From Actinoplanes oryzae (GTDB taxonomy: Bacteria > Actinomycetota > Actinomycetes > Mycobacteriales > Micromonosporaceae), in NCBI RefSeq assembly GCF_030757795.1, contig NZ_JAUQWH010000061.1, forward strand, positions 1-45,643: a DNA stretch of 45,643 nt, in the 5' to 3' direction. Positions 34,086-41,356 of the stretch are shown in pieces. How positions within the stretch are numbered: position 1 is the stretch's first letter; every line of letters starts with the position of its first letter. Below the pieces are notes generated by a model. The model saw only the letters and a program-made list of their open reading frames with translations, had not been told where the DNA came from and did not search any database. The translations under genes were made by a program, and so were the position numbers.

Positions 34086-34320
34086 CGTGCGTGGCCGGGC
34101 CGGCGCACCAGGCGAGCCCCGTCCGGCATGATCCGCTCGGCCGGGGCGCCAGGGCAGTGGGAGCCGGTGCGGCGCTGTGCGCGGGCCATGACCTGCTCGT
34201 GCGGCGCGGCCCGACAGCCCGGGATGGGGCGGCACCGCGCGCGAGGCATGACTTGGTCGGCCGGGGGCGCACGACTCGCATGGCAGGTGCGGCATGACGC
34301 GCGGGGCTGGTGGGGCATGA
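34082..34320 (+). repeat. Degenerate repeat of a gene-start junction (ATGA chain)
   Basis: The spacer between the reductase and the second Gfo/Idh gene holds six copies of an ATGAC/ATGAT start-like unit, at 34082, 34128, 34188, 34248, 34294 and 34317; the last is the real start of the next gene. Two spacings are 60 bases and the others 46, 46 and 23. Three junctions (34082, 34294, 34317) overlap a stop as ATGA, so an open frame of 71 codons (34082-34297) and one of 8 codons (34294-34320) link the two genes without a gap. The small products look like repeat-derived Arg/Gly/Ala sequence and I do not call them genes. Confidence 0.7.
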
Positions 34321-35420
34321 CGCGCGTGGGGCTCGTCGGGGCGAACGGGCACGGGCAGCACCATCGGCGGATCATTGCGGGGCTGGGCGGCGTACCTCTG
34401 GTGGGGTTGGCGGATCCGCAGCCGGTGCAGGGGGATCCGCAGGGCGCCCGGGTGTTTCGCGATCACCGGGAGATGCTCGCGGAGACCCGGCCGGACGTGG
34501 TCGTGATCTGCACGCCGCCGCACACACACCTGGCGATCGCGGAGGACGTGCTGCGGGCCGGGGCCGATGTGCTGCTGGAGAAGCCGCCGGTGCGCACGCT
34601 CGACGAGCATCACCGCCTGGCCGCCGTGGTCGCGGAGACCGGGGGCGCGTGCCAGGTCGGCTTCCAGGCCCTCGGATCGCACGCGGCGGCCCGGTTGTGG
34701 GACTTCGTCGCGAACGAGAAGGTGACAAGCATCGCGGCGGTGGCGTCCTGGCAGCGGGACGACGCCTACTACGCCCGGGCGCCATGGGCCGGGCGGCGGC
34801 AGATCGACGGCCGGCCGGTGATCGACGGGGTGCTGGTCAACCCGCTCGCCCACGCGCTCATGCAGGCGCTGGAGACGGCACGCGCGGCCGGGGCGGGTGA
34901 GTGGGCGACGCTGGAGATCGAGCGCTACCGCACCAGGCCGATCGAGGCGGACGACACGGCCTTTGCACGTTTGACCTTCCCGAACAATGCACGTTTGCTC
35001 GCGGCGGTCACCCTCGCGGGCGAGGACTTCATCGCCGGCGACATCGTGGCCGACGGCTCCGCGGGCCGGGCGGTGCTGGAATATCCAACCGACCGCCTCG
35101 CGCTGCCCGGCTCCCCCACCGAGCAGTCGCAGCGCACCGGCCTGCTGGAGAACCTGATCGCGCACCGCGAGACGGGCGTGCCGCTCATCGCGCCACTGGA
35201 ACGCACCAGGATCTTCACCAGCGTGCTGCAGACGATCACCGCCCCGGACCTGCCGGAGCCCACCCTCCTCGAACCGCCCCACGTCCAGAACCGAGCCGGC
35301 GTCCGGGTCGTCACCGGCATCAACGAGGTGCTCCGGCAGGTGGCGGAGACCGGCTCGCTGCCGTCCGAGCTGGGCGTGCCGTGGGCGGTGCGCCCGGCCA
35401 CCCGAACGCCTCCGCGCTGA
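34317..35420 (+). CDS. Second Gfo/Idh/MocA-family oxidoreductase
   Basis: 367 residues. Rossmann motif RVGLVGANGHGQHHRRII (GxxGxGxxH), VVVICTPPHTHLAIAEDVLR, then VLLEKPPVRTLDEH with the family EKP motif, and a C-terminal domain with VIDGVLVNPLAHALMQAL in place of the usual GGGxxxDxxxH. Unlike the first Gfo/Idh protein it is of ordinary length. It is the last gene of the catabolic operon; substrate unknown but probably a uronic acid or deoxy-sugar intermediate. ATG 34317 is chosen because the Rossmann strand begins three residues later; the frame stays open upstream to 34128 through repeats. Confidence 0.86.
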   Translation: MTRVGLVGANGHGQHHRRIIAGLGGVPLVGLADPQPVQGDPQGARVFRDHREMLAETRPDVVVICTPPHTHLAIAEDVLRAGADVLLEKPPVRTLDEHHRLAAVVAETGGACQVGFQALGSHAAARLWDFVANEKVTSIAAVASWQRDDAYYARAPWAGRRQIDGRPVIDGVLVNPLAHALMQALETARAAGAGEWATLEIERYRTRPIEADDTAFARLTFPNNARLLAAVTLAGEDFIAGDIVADGSAGRAVLEYPTDRLALPGSPTEQSQRTGLLENLIAHRETGVPLIAPLERTRIFTSVLQTITAPDLPEPTLLEPPHVQNRAGVRVVTGINEVLRQVAETGSLPSELGVPWAVRPATRTPPR

Positions 35421-35480
35421 GACGCCCGCCGCGAACCGCACGCTCCGTGCCGCCGCACGCTGCCCAACGAAGCGCGCCAC

Positions 35481-35800
35481 AATCGGCGCAGCGCAGCGCG
35501 GTCGGAGCGGCCGGCGCGGCGCAACCTGGTCGGCGCAACGCAACGCGGTCGGCGCGGCGTGGTCAGCGCGGCGCGTCGGCGCGGCGTGGTCGGCGCGGCG
35601 TGGTCGGCGCGGCGCGGTCGGCGCGGTCGGCGCGGCGCGGTCGGCGCGGCGCGGCGGCGCGGCGCGGTCGGCGCAACCTGGTCGGCGCGGCGCAATGTGG
35701 TCGGCGTGGCGCGGCGCGGTCGGTCCTGCGTCGCTCGGCGCGGCGACACCCAACGTGGCGACGCCCAGAGCGGCGACGCTCGACCGGGCGACGGTGAGCC
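35481..35800. repeat. GC-rich short-period repeat array, gene-free spacer
   Basis: From the end of the Gfo/Idh gene (35420) to 35876 there is no credible gene. 35481-35755 is built from a 13-15-base unit close to GGTCGGCGCGGCGC, changing to a GGCGACGC-like unit of about 15 bases up to 35800. Both strands stay open over hundreds of bases, giving Arg/Ala/Pro-only translations, a sign of repeat composition rather than coding. The spacer separates the plus-strand catabolic operon from the convergent GH43/DUF6807 genes. Confidence 0.75.
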
Positions 35801-35920
35801 GGGCGATGTCGTCGGGTTACACCGGAAGCTGAGCCATGTCGTCGGGCTATGCGAGGAATCTGGCGATGTCGTCGGGCTATGCGAGGAGCTTGGCGATGTC
35901 GTCGGGCTCGAGGGTGGCGT
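35801..35920 (-). repeat. 30-base tandem repeat starting inside the DUF6807 stop region
   Basis: Units of exactly 30 bases lie at 35801-35830, 35831-35860 and 35861-35890, with a half unit inside the coding end. Each contains GATGTCGTCGGG. Read on the minus strand they repeat the protein's last residues and stop: PDDIAKLLA-stop, then PDDIARFLA-stop, then PDDMAQLPV-stop, with stops at 35877, 35847 and 35817. Confidence 0.85.
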
Positions 35921-36767
35921 CGTCGCTGATCAGGACCTTGATCTCGCGGTCGAGGGTGGCGCCGGCGGGGAGGGTCAGGGGGCGGTCGAAGGCTAGTGCC
36001 GCGCAGACGCCCGGATAGTCGGCCGTGCGGACGAACCAGCGGTCGTTGTTGCGCAGGCCTTGGAACACCAGCGTGTACGCCTCACCGGCGCGCAGGGCCA
36101 GCCACGGCTCCGCGCTGCCGTTGACTGCGTGTTCGCCCATGCGGGACTGCGTGAATGTGAGCGTTTCGCCGGGTGCGGGCGCGGCACGCCAGAAGAAGCC
36201 GCCGTAGCCTGCGCCGCCCGGGCGGCCGTTGGTGGCGGGGCTGCCCAGGGTCACCGGGTGCTCGGCGGGGGCGCTCAGGGCGTACCGGAAAGTGAGCTGC
36301 CATCCGCCGGGCGCGAGGCCCGCGGTGAGCTCGCGGCGCTCGGTGAGCAGGGTGGTGCCGTGCTGGTCCTGCCACGAGAACAGCTGCCGCCCGGCCCCGG
36401 CGGAGGGGACTGACAGCTGCTGCCCGGTCGCGAGGGAGGGGACTGACAGCTGCCGCCCGGCCCCGAGGGAGGGGTCCGCCCGGGCGTCGGACGGCACGAT
36501 GCGGCCGTGGTCGTCGAGCCAGGTGTAGCCCTGGTCGCGGACGTAGGTGCGGCCGCCCCAGAAGTTCACGCCGTTGACGTCCTGCAGGGCGAGCGACGCG
36601 CCCAGGTGCCAGGGGTGGTCCTGGCACAGGGCGTCGGTCACGGTGGTGCCGCTCAGGGTCCGGACCGGATGGAGGTACGGGCGGGGACCGAGCCGGATGT
36701 CCAGCTGCGGCTCGATGACGTACGTCGCCAGCGGGGCACCATCGAGGTCGAACAGCTCAGTAGACAA
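35877..36767 (-). CDS. DUF6807 (PmoA-like) protein in the pectin cluster
   Basis: About 296 residues, beta-rich. The core PYLHPVRTLSGTTVTDALCQ, DHPWHLGASLALQDVNGVNF and FWGGRTYVRDQG is the DUF6807/PmoA-family signature, with two conserved His in DHPWH. Late motifs WRAAPAPGETLTFTQSRMG and WFVRTADYPGVCAALAF also fit. Members are common beside sugar-degradation genes; activity is unproven. Residues ~100-132 carry three in-frame 11-residue repeats. TTG at 36767 is used because no ATG or GTG fits the frame between the GH43 stop and the conserved part; it overlaps the GH43 end by 11 bases, suggesting coupling. The start is the weak point. Confidence 0.78.
   Translation of the reverse strand: MSTELFDLDGAPLATYVIEPQLDIRLGPRPYLHPVRTLSGTTVTDALCQDHPWHLGASLALQDVNGVNFWGGRTYVRDQGYTWLDDHGRIVPSDARADPSLGAGRQLSVPSLATGQQLSVPSAGAGRQLFSWQDQHGTTLLTERRELTAGLAPGGWQLTFRYALSAPAEHPVTLGSPATNGRPGGAGYGGFFWRAAPAPGETLTFTQSRMGEHAVNGSAEPWLALRAGEAYTLVFQGLRNNDRWFVRTADYPGVCAALAFDRPLTLPAGATLDREIKVLISDDATLEPDDIAKLLA
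36381..36479 (-). repeat. Three in-frame 33-base repeats inside the DUF6807 gene
   Basis: Units 36381-36413, 36414-36446 and 36447-36479, each starting CAGCTGC on the plus strand, encode SVPSAGAGRQL, SVPSLATGQQL and ADPSLGAGRQL. The length is a multiple of three, so the frame survives. The insert lies in a surface-loop position between HGRIVPSDAR and FSWQDQHG. Confidence 0.85.
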
Positions 36768-37713
36768 AGGGCCATCCCGCCGAGTCGTAGCCGATGAGGT
36801 TGATGCCGAGGTAGGACGCGCCGCTGTCGGCGTAGTAGTGGTAGACGAGCACATCGGCGTCGGTGTCGGTGAAGACAGCCTGGTGGCCGGGGCCGTGGAT
36901 CGAGCCGTGCCCGGCGAGCATCTCGGTGCCACCTCCGGCGGTGAGGGCCACGCCGTTGCGGTCGGTGAAGGGTCCGGTGGGGCTGGTGGACCTGCCGACC
37001 ATGATCCGGTACGTGCTCGAGGCGCCCCGGCAGCAGTAGTCGAACGAGACCCACAGGTAGTAGTAGGAGCCGTGCTGGAACAGGAACGGCGCTTCGATCG
37101 GGCCGCCGTTGCGGCCGGCGACTGCTCTGACCGTACTGTCGGAGCGTTTGCCGGTCGAGGGGTTGAGCGCCACCGTCTTGAGGCCCGACCAGAAGGAGCC
37201 GAAGGTCAGCCACCAGCGGCCCTGCGCGTCGACGAAGAGGTTGGGGTCGATGGCGTTGTAGTCGACCGCGGTCGAGGACTCGATGACCAGGCCCTGGTTG
37301 GTCCAGGAGCCGGCCGCGCCCGTGGTGCTCGTGGCCAGGAAGATCGCCGAGCGCTGCGAGCCGAAGGTGGACGCCGAGTAGTACAGCCAGTAGCGGCCGT
37401 TGTGGTACGAGAGGTCGGGCGCCCAGAGGCTGGTGCTGCCGCCGGTGTAGGACGTCGTCCACGACGCGCCGTTCGGGAAGACCACGCCGGCGTTGCGGAA
37501 GGTCGTCCGGTCGGTGGAGGTCTTGAGCGGGATGTTCGCGCCGGTCGTGGCCACCAGGTAGCTGCCGGACGGCGTCTTGATCATCGTGGGGTCGTGGGCG
37601 CCGGTGTCGCCGGTGACGTAGCCGGGGTTCGGATAGGCGGCCAGGGCCGGCGTGCCCGGGACCACGATCAGCAGGGCGGCGGCGAGGGCCGCCAGGATGC
37701 GGGCTTTGCGCAC
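36757..37713 (-). CDS. Secreted GH43 arabinanase/arabinosidase-type glycosidase
   Basis: 318 residues. Signal peptide (VRKARILAALAAALLIVVPG to ALAA), then a single five-bladed GH43 propeller. Catalytic set: general base D41 in GAHDPTMIK, D156 in NAIDPNLFVD, acid E207 in GGPIEAPFLF; GHGSIHGPGHQAVF holds the metal-site His. YYYLWVSFDYCCRGASSTY is the signature of endo-1,5-alpha-L-arabinanases, which cut the arabinan side chains of pectin. It has no carbohydrate-binding module. AGGAGG lies 5 bases before GTG 37713. The pectate lyase gene is upstream on the same strand with a hairpin between. Confidence 0.92.
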   Translation of the reverse strand: MRKARILAALAAALLIVVPGTPALAAYPNPGYVTGDTGAHDPTMIKTPSGSYLVATTGANIPLKTSTDRTTFRNAGVVFPNGASWTTSYTGGSTSLWAPDLSYHNGRYWLYYSASTFGSQRSAIFLATSTTGAAGSWTNQGLVIESSTAVDYNAIDPNLFVDAQGRWWLTFGSFWSGLKTVALNPSTGKRSDSTVRAVAGRNGGPIEAPFLFQHGSYYYLWVSFDYCCRGASSTYRIMVGRSTSPTGPFTDRNGVALTAGGGTEMLAGHGSIHGPGHQAVFTDTDADVLVYHYYADSGASYLGINLIGYDSAGWPFVY

Positions 37714-37732
37714 TGGTCCTCCTCGGAGAGAG

Positions 37733-37759
37733 GGGCCCGGCATCCGCGACGCCGGGCCC
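37733..37759 (-). terminator. Hairpin between pectate lyase and GH43 genes
   Basis: GGGCCCGGC and GCCGGGCCC form a perfect 9-bp stem with a 9-base loop, 7 bases after the pectate lyase stop and 20 bases before the GH43 start. It may stop or reduce transcription into the arabinanase gene, or protect the 3' end of the lyase mRNA. Confidence 0.75.
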
Positions 37760-37766
37760 GCGACGG

Positions 37767-38756
37767 TCACAGGGAGATGCGGCCGGCGCCCGCGTTCGCG
37801 GTCACGATGGACTTGACGTTGCTCGCGGCGTCGGGCGTGTAGGCGTACGGGATGCCGGCGACACTGCCCCCGGTCTGGCCGGAACCGGATCCCACGAGCA
37901 GGTTGCCGCGCGCGACCAGGGTGCCCGGGCCGGAGTCGCCCTCGCCCAGGTGGTAGGGGTCGGCGACGTTCTCGAAGGAGTTGTTCTCCACGAGCACGCC
38001 GGCGCCCTCGGTCGAGGCGACGCCGTAGCCGCTGTTGCTGTAGTAGTAGTTGTTGTAGACGTGCACCGGGTTCCCGAAGCGCACGCGCGGGTGCCGCTGG
38101 GTGGACGCGTCGAACCAGTTGTGGTGATAGGTCACGCGCAGGTGGCCCGTGTCCTGGCTCGCGTTGTCGTCGCTGTGCCCGAGCAGCATGGACTTGTCGT
38201 GGTCGAAGACGCGGTTCCAGCTGACGGTCACGAAGTCGGAGCCGCGCTTGATGTCGACGGCACCGTCGTACCCGTCGCTGAACGTGTTGTGGTCCACCCA
38301 GATGTTGGTGGCCGATTCCTGCACGTTGATCGCATCGTCGTTCCAGCCGCGGAAGCTGAGGTTGCGGATGATGACGTTGCGATCGCCGTTGATGTTGAGC
38401 CCGCAGCCGACGATCGCGGCGCCCGAGTTGCCGATGATCGTCTTGTTCGACCGGACCCGCAGCATGCCCGAGCAGCTGATCGTGCCGGACACCCGGATGA
38501 CGGCGGCGGACGTGGATCCGACCGCGGTGGTCAGCGCGGACGCACTGGTGACGGTCGTGGCTGCCGCGCTGCCGCCGCCCGTGGTGCCGCCGTTCTGGGT
38601 GGCCCACCCGACCAGGTCGGTCACGGCCGCGAGAAGCGCGACCGCCGGGGCGGACCGGTCGACGGCGGCGAGGGCGGAGGGGGCGGCCGCCAGCAGGGCG
38701 AACGAGGTCGCGCTGGCCGACGTGGCCAGTGCGACGTGGCGCAGGGACTTACGCAT
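37767..38756 (-). CDS. Secreted PL1-family pectate lyase
   Basis: 329 residues. Signal peptide (MRKSLRHVALATSASATSFA to SALAA, ~30 residues), an Ala/Ser/Thr-rich stretch, then the right-handed beta-helix of PL1: RVSGTISCSGMLRVRSNKT, IIRNLSFRGWNDDAINVQ, NIWVDHNTFSDGYDGAVDIK (calcium-binding Asp), VTVSWNRVFDHDKSMLLGHS, and LRVTYHHNWFDASTQRHPRV (catalytic Arg in RHPRVR, ~222). It cleaves de-esterified polygalacturonate by beta-elimination outside the cell. AGGAG lies 7 bases before the ATG. LacI-type operator matches upstream tie it to the regulator at 27065-28054. Confidence 0.94.
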   Translation of the reverse strand: MRKSLRHVALATSASATSFALLAAAPSALAAVDRSAPAVALLAAVTDLVGWATQNGGTTGGGSAAATTVTSASALTTAVGSTSAAVIRVSGTISCSGMLRVRSNKTIIGNSGAAIVGCGLNINGDRNVIIRNLSFRGWNDDAINVQESATNIWVDHNTFSDGYDGAVDIKRGSDFVTVSWNRVFDHDKSMLLGHSDDNASQDTGHLRVTYHHNWFDASTQRHPRVRFGNPVHVYNNYYYSNSGYGVASTEGAGVLVENNSFENVADPYHLGEGDSGPGTLVARGNLLVGSGSGQTGGSVAGIPYAYTPDAASNVKSIVTANAGAGRISL

Positions 38757-38983
38757 GGATCTACTCCTAGCGGTGGACGGATGCGCCGCGCGGTGACACG
38801 CGGCGTTCCCGGCGCGGGGGCCGGCACGGCAGCAGGGGGCCGCAGCCGTGCGGCGTGGCGGCGCCGGATTGTGGAGTTCGGTGTTGCGCAGCATCGGCAC
38901 GCGGCGCCGGAATGCGCGAACGTGCAAACGTGCATGTGCACATCGACCGGGAGCTTCGGCGGGAAGGCGCCCGCTTTGCCCTG

Positions 38984-39051
38984 AGCAAGCGCTTTCCTCA
39001 GCCCTCAGGACAACACAGACGGGTGTCGATGTGAAGACATAACCGCTTGCA
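38984..39051 (-). promoter_or_regulatory. LacI-type operator sites upstream of the pectate lyase gene
   Basis: Minus-strand TGCAAGCGGTT (39041-39051) is identical over 11 bases to the operator in the lacI promoter at 28145-28155. A second palindrome, minus-strand GAAAGCGCTTGC (38985-38996, core AAGCGCTT), lies about 55 bases nearer the gene. TTATGT just after the first site could be a -10. The remaining leader 38757-38983 has no gene that I can support. Confidence 0.6.
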
Positions 39052-39078
39052 GGTTGTTTGCAGTGGCATCGGGCGCTT

Positions 39079-39418
39079 TGGGCACCTGGGCCCGGCGCTG
39101 CGGCAAGCACGGACGGCGAGCATCGAGGCCCGGGCAGACGGCGGGCGCGGGCGGGCGCGGGCGGCGAGCGCGGACGGCGGGCGCAGGCGCGAGCGGAGGA
39201 GCGCGGACGGCGGGCGGCGAGCGTGGGCTGGCGCAGGCGGCCGGTCGGGCGGTCGGGCGGTCGGGCAGCGGGCGCGAGCGGAGGAGCGCGGACGGCGGGC
39301 GGCGAGCGTGGGCTGGCGCAGGCGGCCGGTCGGGCGGTCGGGCGGTCGGGCAGCGGGCGCGGCCGGTCGGGCAGCGGGCGCAGGCGGGTGAGCGGGTCGC
39401 GGCGGGCGGGCGGCGGGG
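39079..39418. repeat. GC-rich repeat spacer with a perfect 85-base duplication
   Basis: No gene between the pectate lyase operators and the acetyltransferase stop. 39186-39270 and 39271-39355 are identical 85-base tandem copies, which points to a recent duplication; each holds GGTCGGGC octamers. A partial third copy follows (39356-39390). Flanks are built from GCGGGCGCGG-like units. Confidence 0.85.
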
Positions 39419-40018
39419 TCAGCGGGTGGCGCGGCGGTCCCACATGTCGCGGGTCAGTTCGTACTCGACCTCGCCCGCCTCGGATCCCGGCAGCGGATCC
39501 TCCCACTGCGGGAAGAAGGTCCGCACGTGCCGCATCCCCAGCGCCTCCATCACCCCGCGCGACCCCGAGTTGACCGCCATGGTCTGCGCGACCACGCGGC
39601 TCACCCCCGCCGCGCCGAAGGCCTGCTCCAGCAGCGCGCGGCCGGCCTCCGTCGCCAGCCCCCGCCGCCAGTGCCGGCGCACGAGCCGGTAGCCCAGCTC
39701 GGCCTCGCGCGACACGATCCGCCGCGCCTCGCCCGCGCCCGCCGTCTGCTCGTGCCATGCCGGCAGCATCATGAGCCCGACGAAGTCCCCGGGCGCCGCG
39801 GTCAGGAACGCCGCCCAGTATCCGAGGCCGGCGTCGTCCGCGGCCGCCAGCCGCCGCTCGTGGGCGGCCTTGACCTCGTCGCGGGTGCGCGCCCGCGCGT
39901 ACAGGTACCGCAGCACCTCCCGGTCGGAGTCCAGCTCCACCTCCCGCTCGAAATGGTGGTCCGCGAGGGGCTCGAGCACCAGTCGCTCGGTACGCAGAAT
40001 CGGCTGAGTGGTGGCCAC
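39419..40018 (-). CDS. GNAT-family N-acetyltransferase
   Basis: 199 residues, RimJ/RimL-like group. Start VATTQPILRTERLVLEPLAD is the typical first strand; ELGYRLVRRHWRRGLATEAG carries the acetyl-CoA-binding R/Q-x-x-G-x-A motif, followed by RVVAQTMAVNSGSRGVMEAL and LGMRHVRTF. Such enzymes acetylate amines of proteins, antibiotics or small molecules; the substrate is not predictable here. GTG 40018 begins the first strand directly. It diverges from the amidase gene with about 80 bases between, and its stop abuts the repeat spacer. Confidence 0.88.
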   Translation of the reverse strand: MATTQPILRTERLVLEPLADHHFEREVELDSDREVLRYLYARARTRDEVKAAHERRLAAADDAGLGYWAAFLTAAPGDFVGLMMLPAWHEQTAGAGEARRIVSREAELGYRLVRRHWRRGLATEAGRALLEQAFGAAGVSRVVAQTMAVNSGSRGVMEALGMRHVRTFFPQWEDPLPGSEAGEVEYELTRDMWDRRATR

Positions 40019-40096
40019 ACCCCACGATGCCCCAGCAGGCGGGACGATGGCGAGCCGAATTCCGGGGCGCCGCCGCCCCTGGCTAGCGTGACGCCG

Positions 40097-41356
40097 GTGA
40101 GACCACAGACGGCCGGCGAGATCGCAGCTCAGGTGCGGTCCGGGGCGCGCAGCGCGCGGGACGTGATCGACGAGGCGCTGGAGGCGGCGGCCCGGCTCGA
40201 CGCGATCCTGCACTTCCTGAACGGACCGCTCGACACGGCAGGCGCACGGCAGGCGGCGGACCGCATCGACGCGGGCGACGCACGCGAGCCGGCGAACCGC
40301 ATTGACCCGGGCGGCGCGCGGAAGGCGGCGGGCGGCGCGCTGGCGGGCGTACCCTTCCTGGTCAAGGCCGGCACGGCGGCAGGCGCACCGATCGTCGCCC
40401 GGCTGCGCGCCGCGGGAGCCATCCCGATCGGGGTGTCGACGCGGAACAGGCCCGGCACGGACTCGCAGACGCACGGCTGGAACGGCACCGGCTTCACCCG
40501 CAACCCGTGGGACCTGGCGCGCTCCCCCGGCGGCTCGTCGGCCGGCGCGGCGGCGGCGGTCGCGGCGGGCGTCGTGCCCCTGGCCACGGGCGGCGACAGC
40601 GGTGGCTCGCTGCGCATCCCGGCGGCCTTCTGCGGGGTCACCGGCTTCAAGGGTACGGCCGGCCGGATCCCCCGCCCCGGCCGCGCCGTCGTGGATCTGG
40701 CCGTCGCCGGGCTGATCGGCGCGGATCTCGACGACGTGGTCGCGGCGACGAGTCTGGTCAGCGGGCCGGACCGGCTGGATCCCGCGGCGCTGCCCGGGTG
40801 GCCGGTTCCGGAGCCGGTGGAGGCCCCGCGCGTCGGCTACCTGGCGACCTTCGGCGGGCCCGGCGACCGGCGAGGGCGGGGCGTCGCGGACCCGGCCGTG
40901 GACGCGGTGGTCCGGTCCCGCCTGAGCGCTGCGGGCATCACGCCGGTGGAGGTGCCGTTCGAGCTGCCGGACCCCGGCGACGCGTGGGACGTGTTCGCCG
41001 CGCTGGACGCCGGCCGGGCCGTCCCCGATGCCCTGCTGCAGCCGGCGATCGCCGCCCGCCGGCGCGCGGACGCCGCGGTCTGGGACCTCTTCGAGCAGGT
41101 GGACGCGCTGGTCACGCCGACCACGCTCACGGTCGCGCATCCGTTCGACGGGCCGGTGGCGGGTGCGCCGTTCGTGGGCGACCTGTGCTGGGACTTCAAC
41201 CTGACCGGCAACCCCGCGATCAGCGTGCCTGCGGGGCTGGTCGACGGGCTGCCGGTGGGCGTGCAGGTGGTCGCCGCCCACGGCCGGGACGACATCGTCG
41301 TGTCACTCGGACGGCGGCTCCGGGCCGAACTCCCGCAGGCCCCGCACCACGCCTGA
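40097..41356 (+). CDS. Amidase-signature family hydrolase
   Basis: 419 residues, a little short for the family. The Ser-cisSer-Lys triad is visible: K90 in VPFLVKAG, S147 in SPGGSSAGAAAAV, and nucleophile S171 in GGDSGGSLRIPAAF, then GVTGFKGTAGRIPRPG. LTGNPAISVPAGLVDGLPVG is the usual C-terminal signature. It hydrolyses an amide; glutamyl-tRNA GatA is excluded by isolated position and lack of gatB/gatC. Residues 46-81 hold three 12-residue repeats. GTG 40097 is preferred because TAGCGT (40084-40089) lies 7 bases upstream as a leaderless -10; GTG 40088 is the alternative. Confidence 0.88.
   Translation: MRPQTAGEIAAQVRSGARSARDVIDEALEAAARLDAILHFLNGPLDTAGARQAADRIDAGDAREPANRIDPGGARKAAGGALAGVPFLVKAGTAAGAPIVARLRAAGAIPIGVSTRNRPGTDSQTHGWNGTGFTRNPWDLARSPGGSSAGAAAAVAAGVVPLATGGDSGGSLRIPAAFCGVTGFKGTAGRIPRPGRAVVDLAVAGLIGADLDDVVAATSLVSGPDRLDPAALPGWPVPEPVEAPRVGYLATFGGPGDRRGRGVADPAVDAVVRSRLSAAGITPVEVPFELPDPGDAWDVFAALDAGRAVPDALLQPAIAARRRADAAVWDLFEQVDALVTPTTLTVAHPFDGPVAGAPFVGDLCWDFNLTGNPAISVPAGLVDGLPVGVQVVAAHGRDDIVVSLGRRLRAELPQAPHHA
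40232..40339 (+). repeat. Three in-frame 36-base repeats inside the amidase gene
   Basis: Units at 40232, 40268 and 40304 each begin GAC and encode DTAGARQAADRI, DAGDAREPANRI and DPGGARKAAGGA. They lie between the N-terminal helices and the catalytic Lys, where family members differ in length. Confidence 0.8.

Noticed and set aside
34294..34320. 8-codon open frame with ATGA at both ends
   Set aside because: Too short to call a gene; treated as part of the junction repeat.
34925..35749. 274-codon minus-strand frame through the repeat spacer
   Set aside because: It is built from RRPRRADHAAP-like units produced by the short GC repeat and runs antisense into the Gfo/Idh gene.
35481..35920. Possible CRISPR array
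   Set aside because: Units are 13-15 or 30 bases, contiguous and without unique spacers, and no cas gene is present.
39079..39418. Plus-strand frames of 114-212 codons upstream of the amidase
   Set aside because: They translate the GC repeat into Arg/Gly/Ala runs and then run antisense to the acetyltransferase gene.
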